NCBI GenBank assembly: GCA_949592205.1
Contig: CATIUR010000001.1
Location: 309,656,250-309,720,249 of the forward strand
Length of the DNA: 64,000 nt
Source: Helichrysum umbraculigerum
Taxonomy: Eukaryota; Streptophyta; Magnoliopsida; Asterales; Asteraceae
Direction of reading: 5' to 3'
The notes under the pieces were generated by a model that saw nothing but the letters and a program-made list of their open reading frames with translations, searched no databases and was not told the origin of the DNA. Shown here in pieces: positions 31,333 through 41,411 of the stretch. Within the stretch, counting starts at the first letter, position 1. Each line of letters begins with the position of its first letter. A program made the translations under genes and the position numbers.

Positions 31333-33816
31333 TTAGTCTTCCAAGGGTATTTTTGTAATAGTTAGTACTTTTATGTATTAATTTCATAGTAAAAAAAATT
31401 AAAAAAAATTGGGGGCGTATGGCATTCATTTGCTTGTTACCTAAGGGGAATCACCTTCATTAAAGAATATAAATATAATATTCTTTAAAAATTTTTAAAT
31501 TTTTATCTGCAAAAACTATGGGAAATGATAATACATTAGGAGAATAAGCTTCACAATAATAAGCTTACATCCTAAGTATGATGTGTTAGTAGATTCAACT
31601 AAAGCTACATTAACACTGCAGCTGTTTTATCAGGTATGTATTTACATTTATTTGATTATACACCTCTTTCCACAAGTTATAATTTGTTTGTTTTAAATGT
31701 CTAGACAGATTCAACATATGATATACTGGTGGGCAAGTTATACAATCATTTCTAAGTGTTAAGAAGTAATAATTTATTTGATTATTATCTAGTGTATCTT
31801 TTATATGGTGTATGGTATATGTCTTAATTGTTGAATGATAGTAATTACATACATTGTAATTATAAAGCTATAAAAAGGACAAATAGTTATAATATGGGTA
31901 TTAGCTTAACTAAAGGTAACTTTGTTGTACTAAGTACAGACCTGGAGCCATTAGTTAAGATAATATTCTCAAGTATATTTTGTTTATACTAAGGGTTTCT
32001 TTGTTGTACTATGTACAGATCTGCGACCACTAGTATCTTCAAGGTATGTTTGATATTTGTCTAAACTCTAAATTCAAGTGTATATTACATTATGTAATCA
32101 CTACCTTGTCTTAAAGATCAGTGTTATGTGTTTTACTAGAATTCTTCAGTATATCGTATATTAGAGACCACTTGATAATATTCATTCTAACAATAAAGGT
32201 GTTACTTAGAAATGCGAGTATAATTTGTTTATGTGGACCATAATACCGGTAATCGTCTTGAACTGTCTATATTAAAATATTTTCACTTTAAGTGAATAAT
32301 GTGTTTTTCAATTATGCTATGTGGATAAAGGTATCTAAGATATAATTTTATAAATATAAGTGGATTAATGATAAAATAAGTTGTGATTTTATTGTAATTT
32401 ATTTGAATTTCATGAGGTATGTATACTAACAATCTGCTTATACTTCTTAATAAATCTAAAAAGGCTTGTTCTTTCTAATATGATCACTAAGCAGATAAAT
32501 TCTTATTCAGTTATTTTTACTTTATTTTAAAGTGATTAATATAATGGTACTTGATACACCTATTTGCATTTGATTGTGTTTTTACTTTATTTTATTTTTA
32601 GCTTTATGTTTTAATAAAGTTTTTGTGTTTAATAAGTTTTTACCCTTTAGAATTAAATTATACTGAATATTTTCTATTTTGTGTTGAACAATTATAACAA
32701 ATACAAGTGAAAAATAATTTTATTTTAGACTTGTAAAAACAATAGGTTTTTAATTTATACTTAGCACTTAATTCGTAATTTTATTTAATTCTGCGAGTTT
32801 GACTAGTCAAACCTGCGGATTGACTTAAAATTTCTCGAATCGAGTCTGATGTATAAAAGGATGGTCAAACGAGTCAACAATCCACCGAACCCACTTCATT
32901 TGCAAGTTCACTACGTCTTTGCGAGTTGACTATTGGCGAAACGAAGCGAAATTTATTTTTCGTTTGATTTCTTGTTCTACGAGTACAAGGACGAGTTTTT
33001 GATCCGTAGTTTATATACATCTTTAGATTGCGAACATTTTGAGGTATAATACAACGGATTTCACCGTTTAATTTGCTCGAAATTGAAATTTTTATAAACT
33101 TAGGGTTTCGGTTTGTATTTTGAATGATTCATGTAGATTAAGGGTGTTATTCAACAAGAATCTTAAGGGTTAATGTTAATCGAACCTTAATGAACATTGT
33201 TACATCGATTGATTGTGTTAAAATCAACAAAATCATCGATTTTGGAATCAAACTAACTGCATCAGTTTTAGCAGCGAGTTGAGTTCCAGATGAAACTCGC
33301 AGTGAGTTGAGTTTGAGCTTTCGCGGATCGAGTTTGATTAGCGGATCGACTTGCGAATTGACTTGATTAGCGAGTTCACTTGGCTGCGAATTCAGTTGCG
33401 AGTTGACTTCAAACTTTTGCGAGTTGACATTTTATTTTATTATAAAACAAAAACTCGTAACTTAAACTGTTGACGTAATACGTGGTACTTTTATTTAACG
33501 TATGACTTCAAAAGTTAATCTAATACATGTTGCGACGTGAGAATTTCTATATTAACACGTAATAACATATATTTGATATACGACTTAAGATTATTTAATT
33601 ATAAGTTATATATGTATATATATTAGACTTACGACATTTTGATTATAAGTTAAATATAAATGTTTTATATACGACTTGAGACAATTCTGTAACAAGTTAT
33701 ATATCATTTAGAACTAAGATGTTTGATGAATCTTGATTCATAATACATTATAGTTTAATATTTATCTGTCGTTAACATGCATTAACTGTTTTTGTCATTT
33801 GTGTTCTTTTACAGAT
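31333..33816 (+). other. S1 spacer between pol and env-like gene
   Basis: About 2.5 kb, very AT-rich, no long frame. From 32790 to 33430 it carries roughly a dozen GCGAGTTGA/TTGCGAGTTGAC words, the same family as in the LTR and leader. From 33575 to 33705 there are three copies of a CGACTTRAGA...AAGTTATAT unit. It ends in a pyrimidine-rich stretch and ACAG at 33811-33814, three bases before an ATG, so at least its end looks like a 3' splice site. Confidence 0.65.
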
Positions 33817-34193
33817 ATGGCGAGACCGTTCGATAAGGGTCACAATATTCTTGTGGATCTAGATCTTTCGGCACGTGGAGCTAGCAAAGTAGCTCAAGTG
33901 CTTTCATTTTTTGCACGTTCACGCATCAGATATGCGCTTACAAAGTCTCCACCGATCTCTGAGACAATACTGAACGATTTCTGGACTAAGAAGATGGTAC
34001 GACTGAGTACTCAAGTGATTTTATTGAGGGTGCGTTAGGACGGAGGGGGTATACTGGTGAGAGAAGAGGATGACAATTCCTTAAGGCCCTCGTTATTGGG
34101 CAATGAGATTCTTGTGGCACGTTATAGTCACAATTTTTGGACTGAAGAAGGGCGGTTTTGATGACTTGAGCCCTGCTCTTGTATAGGCTGTAC
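33817..34193 (+). pseudogene. S1 env-like gene, exon 1 start, cut by a solo LTR
   Basis: The ATG at 33817 (MARPFDKGHNILVDLDL) follows an ACAG acceptor. The N-terminal 60 residues resemble the start of the S2 env-like protein (54501, HNMIAFLM...AQNFIQIVDFL; both have a ...ISxxxLN(D/E)FW block). The frame shifts near 33995 and stops follow. The solo LTR interrupts at 34194; the sequence resumes at 37085. Confidence 0.65.
34189..34193. repeat. Target-site duplication of the solo LTR, left copy (TGTAC)
   Basis: TGTAC at 34189-34193 and 37080-37084. Confidence 0.95.
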
Positions 34194-35099
34194 TGTAACA
34201 CTCCGCAAATTTAAACGCGATTATTAACGTTAATCACTTGCATTATTAGGCTAATTCCCTACTTGAGTGAATTCACAATACATTTTAGAGGTAAGTCTAG
34301 CAAAGCCCAACTAGTTAATACGCGTAGTATTACGTATTCGTAAGTAGTTGTAATTACGTACTGAACAATTTAAACAAACACGACGAAAATATATGACTGT
34401 TGGTGAACAAAATTATTTAATAAAACGAAATTATTAAATAACGTCGTAAACAAATAAATATTATGTCGATAATATTTACATATCATTTTATAACGCAAAA
34501 CGTTAACTTGTATAACTAAAATAAAACAAAGTTTGAAATTTATAAAATTAATTAATTTGGTTTTATAAAAATACCTTAATTTGAAAATATAACGAAAAAC
34601 GTATTTAAAAATGTATTAGTTAAAATAATTTAAATAATTAACGATCGGGTTGACGAACACGGGTAAAATACCGCAACACGGGGCAAAGTCCCCTCCCTTT
34701 TTCCCCTTGATGAAAACCGGCCCCCACCACCCCCACCATCTCATTTTTTTTCATCTTTCACTTCTCTCTCTTACTCTATTCTCTCTCAAGTCTCTCTCTA
34801 AAAACTAAACCAAAAATCACACAAAAATCACCAAAACTACGCCAAAAACGCGCCGAATCATCTAACCAAATAGAGAAAAACGATCACGGCAACACGATCT
34901 ACCTTTCTATCTTTTCGGATTTCAAATCCGACCACTTGTAAGTTTCCGACAAATCCAGCAAATCTTTAGATTTCAAAGTTTTCATGTTTATAATACTTAA
35001 TATACCATGTATTAGTCTTACATTAACTTATTATGTCCAAAACATCATTAAAAACGCTTTAAAAGTCGAAATTTGCATAAAAATCGCTGAACAGCCAGT

Positions 35100-35345
35100 T
35101 TCGCGAGCCGAGATCCAAATCTGACGAATGTCGCGAGTCGAGATTTGGACTTGCGGGTCGACTTGACTTGCGAGTCGACTTGACTTGCGAGTCGACTTAA
35201 CTTGCGAGTCGACTTGACTTGCGGGTCGACTTGACTTGCGGGTCGACTTGACTTGCGGGTCGACTTGACTTGCGGGTCGACTTGACTTGCGGGTCCACTT
35301 GACTTGCGAGTCCACTTGCGAGTTGACTTTTGACTGCAAGTTGAC
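35100..35345 (+). repeat. 17-bp tandem repeat in the solo LTR (TTGCGRGTCGACTTGAC)
   Basis: About ten copies of a 17-bp unit built on the palindrome GTCGAC, degenerating at both ends. It stands at the place of the GCGACAC array of G1. The word TTGCGAGTCGAC/TTGCGAGTTGAC is also the word of the copia element S1 that surrounds this LTR. Confidence 0.92.
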
Positions 35346-35999
35346 TTTTTGAAAAAGTGCATTTTTGATCCTAAACGATGAATTTTGACACATTCGGACA
35401 TATGTACATATATATATGTATACTTTCGGATAAAATAACTATAAATTTAAGGATACTTTCAGGCAAATCATTAGACATCTTCAAGAACCAAACCTTTATG
35501 ATATAACTCGCACATGAAACACATATACTTTGGGTAGTATACAATACGATAAATATAATAATAATACTTTGAATTATTATTACGAAAACTCACCAACGAG
35601 CCGTACATATTTTTCCAAAACACAAACGTATAAACCAACACTTTGGACATAACTTAGTTGTATGAACACTGACATGGATGGTCGACTTAGACATCCACGT
35701 ACTTATTAAATCTCTTGCGTTTAGGACGTTAGGAGATTTCGGACTAGACTTGGGTTTTAGGCCTTGCTAGCACTCGCACTTTACTCAACTCAACAGGTGA
35801 GTTCACAGCCCCTACTTTTACTGTTTTAACTGCTTTTGAACAGGGGTGGAAAACATAGTTAACGCTTCTGCTACGTGAGCAAACTTTTTTTACAACTGTT
35901 GTGATATACATTGTGCTAACTATTTGTGACTGCGGTCAACGATCATAACTGTTAATTATGAAATGGCATTTCATACGAAAACTGAAATTGGGAATACAC

Positions 36000-36535
36000 T
36001 GGAGAACGACCAGCCAAGCACGCTTTTACAAACTGGTTTTTATGAAACAACATTTTCATAAACATATTTGAAAAGTCCCTACTTCTTGGGCACACACACA
36101 CAGAAAGTCCCTACGTCTTGGGCACCCACACAGAAAGTCCCTACGTCTTGGGCACACGCACAGCAAGTCCCTACTTCTTGGGCACATTTATACAAGTCCC
36201 TACGTCTTGGGCAAACAAAAAGTCCCTACTTCTTGGGCAAGGTGCCATCCTACGTCTTGGATGAAGGCTCTACTTCTTGAGCAGATGGGTCCTACGTCTT
36301 GGATGCCAGTCCTACTTCTTGGACACAACTTATACAAGTCCCTACGTCTTGGGCACATACATAGAAGTCCCTACTTCTTGGGCAGATACTGATGGGTCCT
36401 ACTTCTTGGACAAACGATTTAGTCCCTACTTCTTGGGCACACTTGGAAAGTCCCTACATCTTGGGCAAACATTTTTAAACACTACTTCTTGGACAAACAA
36501 TTTAAATTCCTACTTCTTGGGTAACTTAATGGGAT
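36000..36535 (+). repeat. CCTACTTCTTGGGCA array in the solo LTR
   Basis: About eighteen units of AGTCCCTACKTCTTGGGCAC with variable spacers. One leftover AGAACGA hairpin (CTGG/CCAG stem) at 36001-36015 precedes it, showing that the G1-type array once stood here. In G1 the sequence following its array has a single related GTCCC...TTGGGCAAC motif. Confidence 0.9.
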
Positions 36536-37084
36536 ACTACTTCCCTACGAAACTTAAACCGTATTTTGGGTAACATCCCACTTAAACTGTAAACTGCATT
36601 CCTTGGATAACATTCCACAAAACCTTACTTGATCGTAATGACGATGACTATTTGGTGAAACATTTCGAACTACCAACTATTATTGTAAACATAAAACCTG
36701 TGAATTCACTCAACCTCGTTGTTGACTTTTACTATGTTTTTCAGGGAATTAGCTGCACACGTAAGGACCGCCTGCACAAATGGAAATTTAGGCGACCCTG
36801 AAGCTTTAGGATGCCAACTTTTGACAACTAGATTTCTTTTGTATAACTAATCGGTTTTTAGTCATATTCCAGAAATCTACTTTTGTATAACAATACTACT
36901 TTTATACGATTCGATGAATCGTCAACTTTTATAACAAATACTTTTGGCATCTTAATATATATGTTTGTTTGTAATCATAAGCTCTGATATATGTATGCAT
37001 GTACATCGTTATTGTGGCACCCCCGTACTTAACTAAAATGCTTCCGCTAAACAAAATCAACGAATTTGGGGGTGTTACATGTAC

Positions 37085-37615
37085 TGTCACTGGTTTACAA
37101 TAAACCATACAGTTTTTGTGATTTTCTTTTTGGGGAGTTGGTGAAGCAGGTTTTGGGCAACGTTAGATCTCGTTTTTTGATCTACCCGAGATTCTGCATG
37201 ATGATCATTTGTCATCATCTTCCTGGTTTAGTTGTTCCTGAGCCGCACTTACGTGTTGATACTATTGCGCTCAGAGGATACAACGCCATGTTTCAGCAGA
37301 CTATTCGTCGGGACGAGTATGTTAAGCCTGAGATCAGAGATCTTTTTGGTTATCTTATTGACGAAGCTTACATTATGCCACCGAACAATGGTTGGCTCGA
37401 TTACTGTACCTGAGCCTGCTGCTGCAGCTGTGGTTCCACATCCTGAGCCACAGGCACTTATTGAAGATGTTTTGATACAGGCAGATCAGCCAGGTCAACA
37501 GGTTGATGCTGAGGTTGCTGCACAAGTGGTGCAAGAGGTGCTAGGGCAAAATGATGATGCCAATGATCCGCTACTTCAAGCAATTGATCAGTATATTGAT
37601 GTTGCACCTGCACAG
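37085..37615 (+). pseudogene. S1 env-like gene, exon 1 remainder
   Basis: Continues after the solo LTR. YNKPYSFCDFLFGELV...FLIYPRFCMMII parallels a segment of the S2 env-like protein (YNFSKYILDGMI...MFIMYPRFVQLV). A frameshift lies near 37400, then an Ala/Pro/Gln/Glu-rich tail ends ...VAPAQ at 37615, directly followed by GTATT. Confidence 0.65.
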
Positions 37616-37772
37616 GTATTATTACAATTATATAATGATATAGATACTTAGATGTTCGATGTAATTATTAAATATTATAGTATAATATTACTATATAATG
37701 ATTATGGTAGGGATATTTAGTTGATTAGGTTACTTAATTAATCATAAAATATAAATATCATTATATGCACAG
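37616..37772 (+). other. Probable intron a of the S1 env-like gene (157 nt)
   Basis: CACAG|GTATTATT ... ATATGCACAG|GAAGC. It is AT-rich, phase 0 and in a low-complexity acidic exon context. Confidence 0.6.
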
Positions 37773-37862
37773 GAAGCTGAAGCTGAGGCTGTAGACCCAG
37801 AGGTTGCAAGACCTGAGGGTGAGCAGAGACAACAAGATAGATCAGACGTTGTACCTATTAAG
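37773..37862 (+). pseudogene. S1 env-like gene, small exon (30 codons)
   Basis: EAEAEAVDPEVARPEGEQRQ and further residues to VVPIK, an exact 90-nt exon open in phase 0 between two AT-rich introns. Confidence 0.55.
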
Positions 37863-37950
37863 GTATTATATATGATTAATCTTAAATATATAGAACTTGT
37901 ATGATAGAGCTTTACGCTAATCATAAATGTTTAATATATTCAAAATTTAG
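37863..37950 (+). other. Probable intron b of the S1 env-like gene (88 nt)
   Basis: ATTAAG|GTATTATA ... CAAAATTTAG|GATCC. Phase 0, AT-rich, with a typical plant acceptor. Confidence 0.6.
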
Positions 37951-38358
37951 GATCCTGTTGGTCCATCTGGAGGTCGTGATGGTGAGACGGCTTCAGATGA
38001 TGATTCTAATAATACACCTTTGCCTCCTCCGTATACTTCTACTATTAGATATGGCTCCAGGGAGATGCCTATTTTTGTAAAGGAGAAGAAGAGGAAGGGT
38101 AAGGAAGTCGATCCAGACTTCAGTATTCTTGAGGAAGGTCCTGAGGATGTTGATACTTCTCTTGTTACTCAACGCCGAAAGCGTTCGAGGACCTTGACCA
38201 TCAGAGACGGTTAGTATTATATAATGTTAGATAATCTTAACTTGTTATTTATCAGAAGTTAAACTGAGACAGTTAATTCTGTGACAGTTGCTCAAGATAC
38301 TGAGTAAGTAGAGAGGGTGATATCGGTAGAGTCTGAACCGATTTCTGTACCTATTGAG
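37951..38358 (+). pseudogene. S1 env-like gene, middle exon(s)
   Basis: DPVGPSGGRDGE..., then a basic cluster (KEKKRKGKEVD, QRRKRSRTL) that looks like a nuclear localisation signal, open to 38209. A short GT-AG segment (38210-38255, 46 nt) may be an intron but is shorter than usual in plants. A last stretch ends ISVPIE at 38358. One in-frame TAA lies in this part. Confidence 0.5.
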
Positions 38359-38463
38359 GTAAGAGATATAAGTTTAGTACTACAATTGCAACAAAATTAA
38401 TTAGAGATTGAGACAGAGTAATCTGTAACAATTACTTATTTAATTTTTGTCTAATGTTTATAG
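38359..38463 (+). other. Probable intron d of the S1 env-like gene (105 nt)
   Basis: ATTGAG|GTAAGAG ... TGTTTATAG|ATTGTT. A strong donor, AT-rich, phase 0. Confidence 0.65.
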
Positions 38464-39100
38464 ATTGTTGATTTAGTACGTTCGGAGCCGTTTCCGACTA
38501 CTACAGCAAGCACATTTGCATCTGATCATCTGCAGCCAGCTTTGTCTCAACCGCCTCCACCGCTTACATTTGATTCACATGTTGCTTCGCTTACACCACC
38601 TGGACCGATAACCATCTCAGTTACTCCTACGACTGATGTTGAAAGGATTACATCCTTAGAGTCGAGAGTTAAGGAGTTAGAGAAGATAGCTTCAAGGATT
38701 CTAGAGTTGGTTGTTAACAATCTTACTCTTGGACAGCAAGTGCTTCAACAGAGTCAATCTTACACGACACTGCTGCAGACTCATAACACGTTGCTTGATG
38801 ATTTCAATACCCAGCGATTGAAGCTTGATAACTTGGAACGATTGGTGTTGCGAGTGAATTCAAGACAGTCTGCTCAGGGGGAGATATTGGTATACTTAGA
38901 GTCTTGCAAGCAAGATGAGCTGAAGAAGAAAAGAGACTCTGACAAAGACGATGATCCCAATGTACCAAATGGTGGTGAGCAGGCCGGTCCTTCAAAGACT
39001 GGTGAGCAAACCACACTTCAGGGGGAGTCTGGTGCTGGAGCTTGTGGTTCAGGAGAGGGTACAAGTACAGATAAGACAGTACCAGTTGATACTGAAGCTG
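38464..39100 (+). pseudogene. S1 env-like gene, coiled-coil exon
   Basis: Open for about 210 codons: a Pro/Ser/Thr-rich start, then a heptad-rich segment (ERITSLESRVKELEKIASRI ... LKLDNLERLVLRV) that should form a coiled-coil, then Lys/Asp and Gly/Ser tails. The frame can run to a stop at 39112-39114, or end at the strong donor G|GTAAGA at 39101. Confidence 0.6.
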
Positions 39101-39763
39101 GTAAGATAGCTTAGTATTAGCATAGTATTGAAATATTTGTAATATTTTGTTCTAAACAATTGTAAACTTAATATTATTTGTAATATATTCGACTTGAGAT
39201 TTTTGTAATTACAAGTTAAATATGTTTAAATAATTTATGTTGTAATTTTATATATGTTAAGATAAAATAGTGATCGAAAAACTTCCGACTCATTGAGTAG
39301 TCGAGCGGCGTGTTCCGATTAATATCGGCGGTCAAAATTTTTATATAACATATGCATTTTAGACTTGAGAGTTTGTATAACTGACAAGTTAAAAATGTGA
39401 TAACTAGGTAAATGGTATATAATTTAAAGATATAATTGAAAGTTAAATTTTTTGATAATATAACAGTTCAATTAAGTCTTGGAAATTATATAAGTTAATT
39501 AATGGCAAACATGAATGTTTGGTGATTGTTCACAAGACATTAGAGTTTAAATTTAATTAATATTTACTAAGTGTTTGATATAAGACTTTAGAGATCTTAG
39601 TTTGATTCAGGGTAATCAATAAAAGATTTAAAAGTTATATAGAATGCGTTTATATTATGGTTTAATAATACAAAAGAATTAATAAAGAAATTCTTAGATT
39701 GGTTCAGGAAAATCAATGAAGAATTTGAATTATTAATATATTTGTATTTATGTTTTTCTCTAG
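39101..39763 (+). other. Probable intron e of the S1 env-like gene (663 nt)
   Basis: Starts GTAAGATAG and ends TGTTTTTCTCTAG|GATTGG. AT-rich without a long frame. It contains two more CGACTTGAGA...ACAAGTTAAA units (39189 and 39361), like those at 33580-33705. Frame across the junction needs a small indel, so the exact joining is unsure. Confidence 0.5.
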
Positions 39764-40762
39764 GATTGGAAATGCTTGATCTATCAGAATCTGAAAGATG
39801 ATATTCTGGATGAGATAGATGAAGAAATTGATTTTGATCTTGAGGAAGGAGAATTTCAACTACCTACTGATTGGACTGCTGTTTCTGAGATTGTGCAAGA
39901 CATTGGTGTAGATCCAGATGCTGATATAGATGAACACCATGTGAGCCCATCTAGGACAGAAGTAGTTAATGAAAATGATAAGGGTCCAACGGTTGTTGAT
40001 GTAGATGAAGAGATCGATGATTCAACTAATTCAGAAGATGACGTTTTGATTCCTACCAAGTATCATGCGGTTATGCTTAGGAAACTTCCAAAGCAAAAGA
40101 AGAAGATTGGAGTTTCTGTACCACGTAGAGGGATTATTGGCTAGTACTTTGACTCTGAGTTGAAACATTTTGCGATAAAAAGATTTGATGGAATTCAATA
40201 CTTTGAGCAAAAGCTTGCAGTATTTAGTTCTCTACCAAGATTTGAAATTAGAGACTTGGCTAGATTAGAGTTGAATAACCCGAGTAATGATGATTATGCT
40301 AATTATGTTGAAAGGATAATCAGAACTGAGGTTAGAACAAAGAAGGTTGATAAGATTAATCCAAGGAATGGAAAGACAATTAAATTGAAGGAACGAAGTC
40401 AAAGGACTGGAAGAAAAAGGAGGAAGAAAGTTTATCCAGCTGTTAAGTGTGTACAACAGATTCCACTGAAGACAATGCCACAAGATATTCTGGGAAATAT
40501 GAAGAGATGGCACGTGGATTCAAAGACTGGAGAAGCTGTCATGGTTATAGCTGATGATGAAGTTGATGGTGGTGAGCGTGAGATCTTCAGAGTTTATGAC
40601 CATCGACACTTGATGAATATGTCGAGAAAAGATATGTTGAAATTAAATGAGAACATGATTTTTACGACTATTGCATGGGGTGACTTAGCACGAGATTATC
40701 AGATGATGGTAAAGACTTGTATTAGAATGAAGATACATGATGGGAGCAGGATTTACAAATGA
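39764..40762 (+). pseudogene. S1 env-like gene, last exon
   Basis: Open for 332 codons except for one in-frame TAG at 40142-40144. Acidic start (DEIDEEIDFDLEEGEFQ), then a basic helical domain (RSQRTGRKRRKKVYPAVK), then a globular C-terminus (REIFRVYDHRHLMNMSRKDM ... LARDYQMMVKT). The S2 env-like protein has a similar order: coiled-coil and basic middle, then a globular end with VYDMYKIA. No signal peptide or membrane span is evident in any exon, so calling it an envelope protein is by position only. Confidence 0.65.
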
Positions 40763-40805
40763 TGACCAAAGACAAGCGTGAAGATAAAGACGCTAGAGCT
40801 ATTAT

Positions 40806-40817
40806 CAAGGGGGAGTC
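40806..40817 (+). promoter_or_regulatory. Polypurine tract of S1
   Basis: AAGGGGGAGTCT directly before the 3' LTR; primer site for plus-strand DNA synthesis. It is the typical AGGGGGAG form. Confidence 0.9.
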
Positions 40818-41406
40818 TGTTGAGACATAGATTGTGACAACAGATCTAGCTTGAAATAGGACTGGTGTAATTATTATTCTGTTTGTGTATTGGTTTTGAT
40901 TTGTAAATAAATGATATTAGTTTTGATATTAATATTCGTTAAATATATTAGTTTGTTAAAGTGTTAGACGAATATCGAATATGAACTAAAAGGTACTTGG
41001 CGAGTCGAGATCTCAAGTCGCAAGTCATGGACTGCGAGTTGAGAACTGAACTCGGAAGTATAGCAGCGAGCCGAGCTGAAATGGGCTTGGGCTTGTGTGC
41101 GAGTCGAGTCAAGTCGCAGGCCCAACGGCTGCGAGTTGAGATGAAATATTTAATGTTTTTCAAGTCGTGAAAAACATAACAACTTTGGAACAACTTTTGC
41201 GACTTAAACCTGCAACCTGCGAATTCAAGTATCCAGAGTAAACATAGTCCTAAAGGCTAGGCTTTGACGTTTAATCATTTAAAGCTAAGTATTAGTTAAC
41301 CTAAACGCGAACTTATTCGTTATAGTAAGATAACGGGTATTGAGGAATTCCGCGCCTTAATACTATAGATAACGAAGTTATCGATCCTAAGAACTAGGGA
41401 CTTACA
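40818..41406 (+). repeat. 3' LTR of S1
   Basis: 589 bp, about 18 differences from the 5' LTR by eye, including the broken GCGAGTTGA palindrome. Confidence 0.95.
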
Positions 41407-41411
41407 TAGAT
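41407..41411. repeat. Target-site duplication of S1, right copy (TAGAT)
   Basis: Matches 3759-3763. Confidence 0.95.

Larger units (their letters stand above)
34194..37079 (+). mobile_element. Solo LTR of the G1-type gypsy family
   Basis: 2886 bp from TGTAACACTCCGC to GGGGGTGTTACA with TSD TGTAC and no interior. Both ends and several central blocks match the G1 LTR. Such solo LTRs arise by recombination between the two LTRs of a full element. The two array positions hold different words from those in G1 (see the repeats at 35100 and 36075). Confidence 0.95.
3764..41406 (+). mobile_element. Sirevirus-like Ty1/copia retrotransposon S1, twice interrupted
   Basis: The 589-bp LTRs lie at 3764-4352 and 40818-41406, with a perfect TSD TAGAT. 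Order inside is PBS, gag, pol (PR-INT-RT-RNase H), spacer, split env-like gene, PPT. Two later insertions split it: A2 (7546-27778) in gag and a solo gypsy LTR (34194-37079) in the env-like gene. Without these and their duplications it would be about 14.5 kb, large for copia but fitting the Sirevirus lineage, which has a long gag and an extra gene after pol. The LTR copies differ at about 3% by eye. Gag, PR/INT and env-like regions carry stops and frameshifts. Confidence 0.93.

Noticed and set aside
35031..35401. Overlapping 117-120 aa ORFs with repeated SSRLASQVD-type residues
   Set aside because: Translation of the 17-bp tandem repeat of the solo LTR; open in several frames because the unit lacks stops.
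33817..40762. A host multi-exon gene lying between elements
   Set aside because: The region lies between S1 pol and the S1 PPT/LTR inside a perfect TSD, and its ends resemble the env-like protein of S2, so it belongs to the element.
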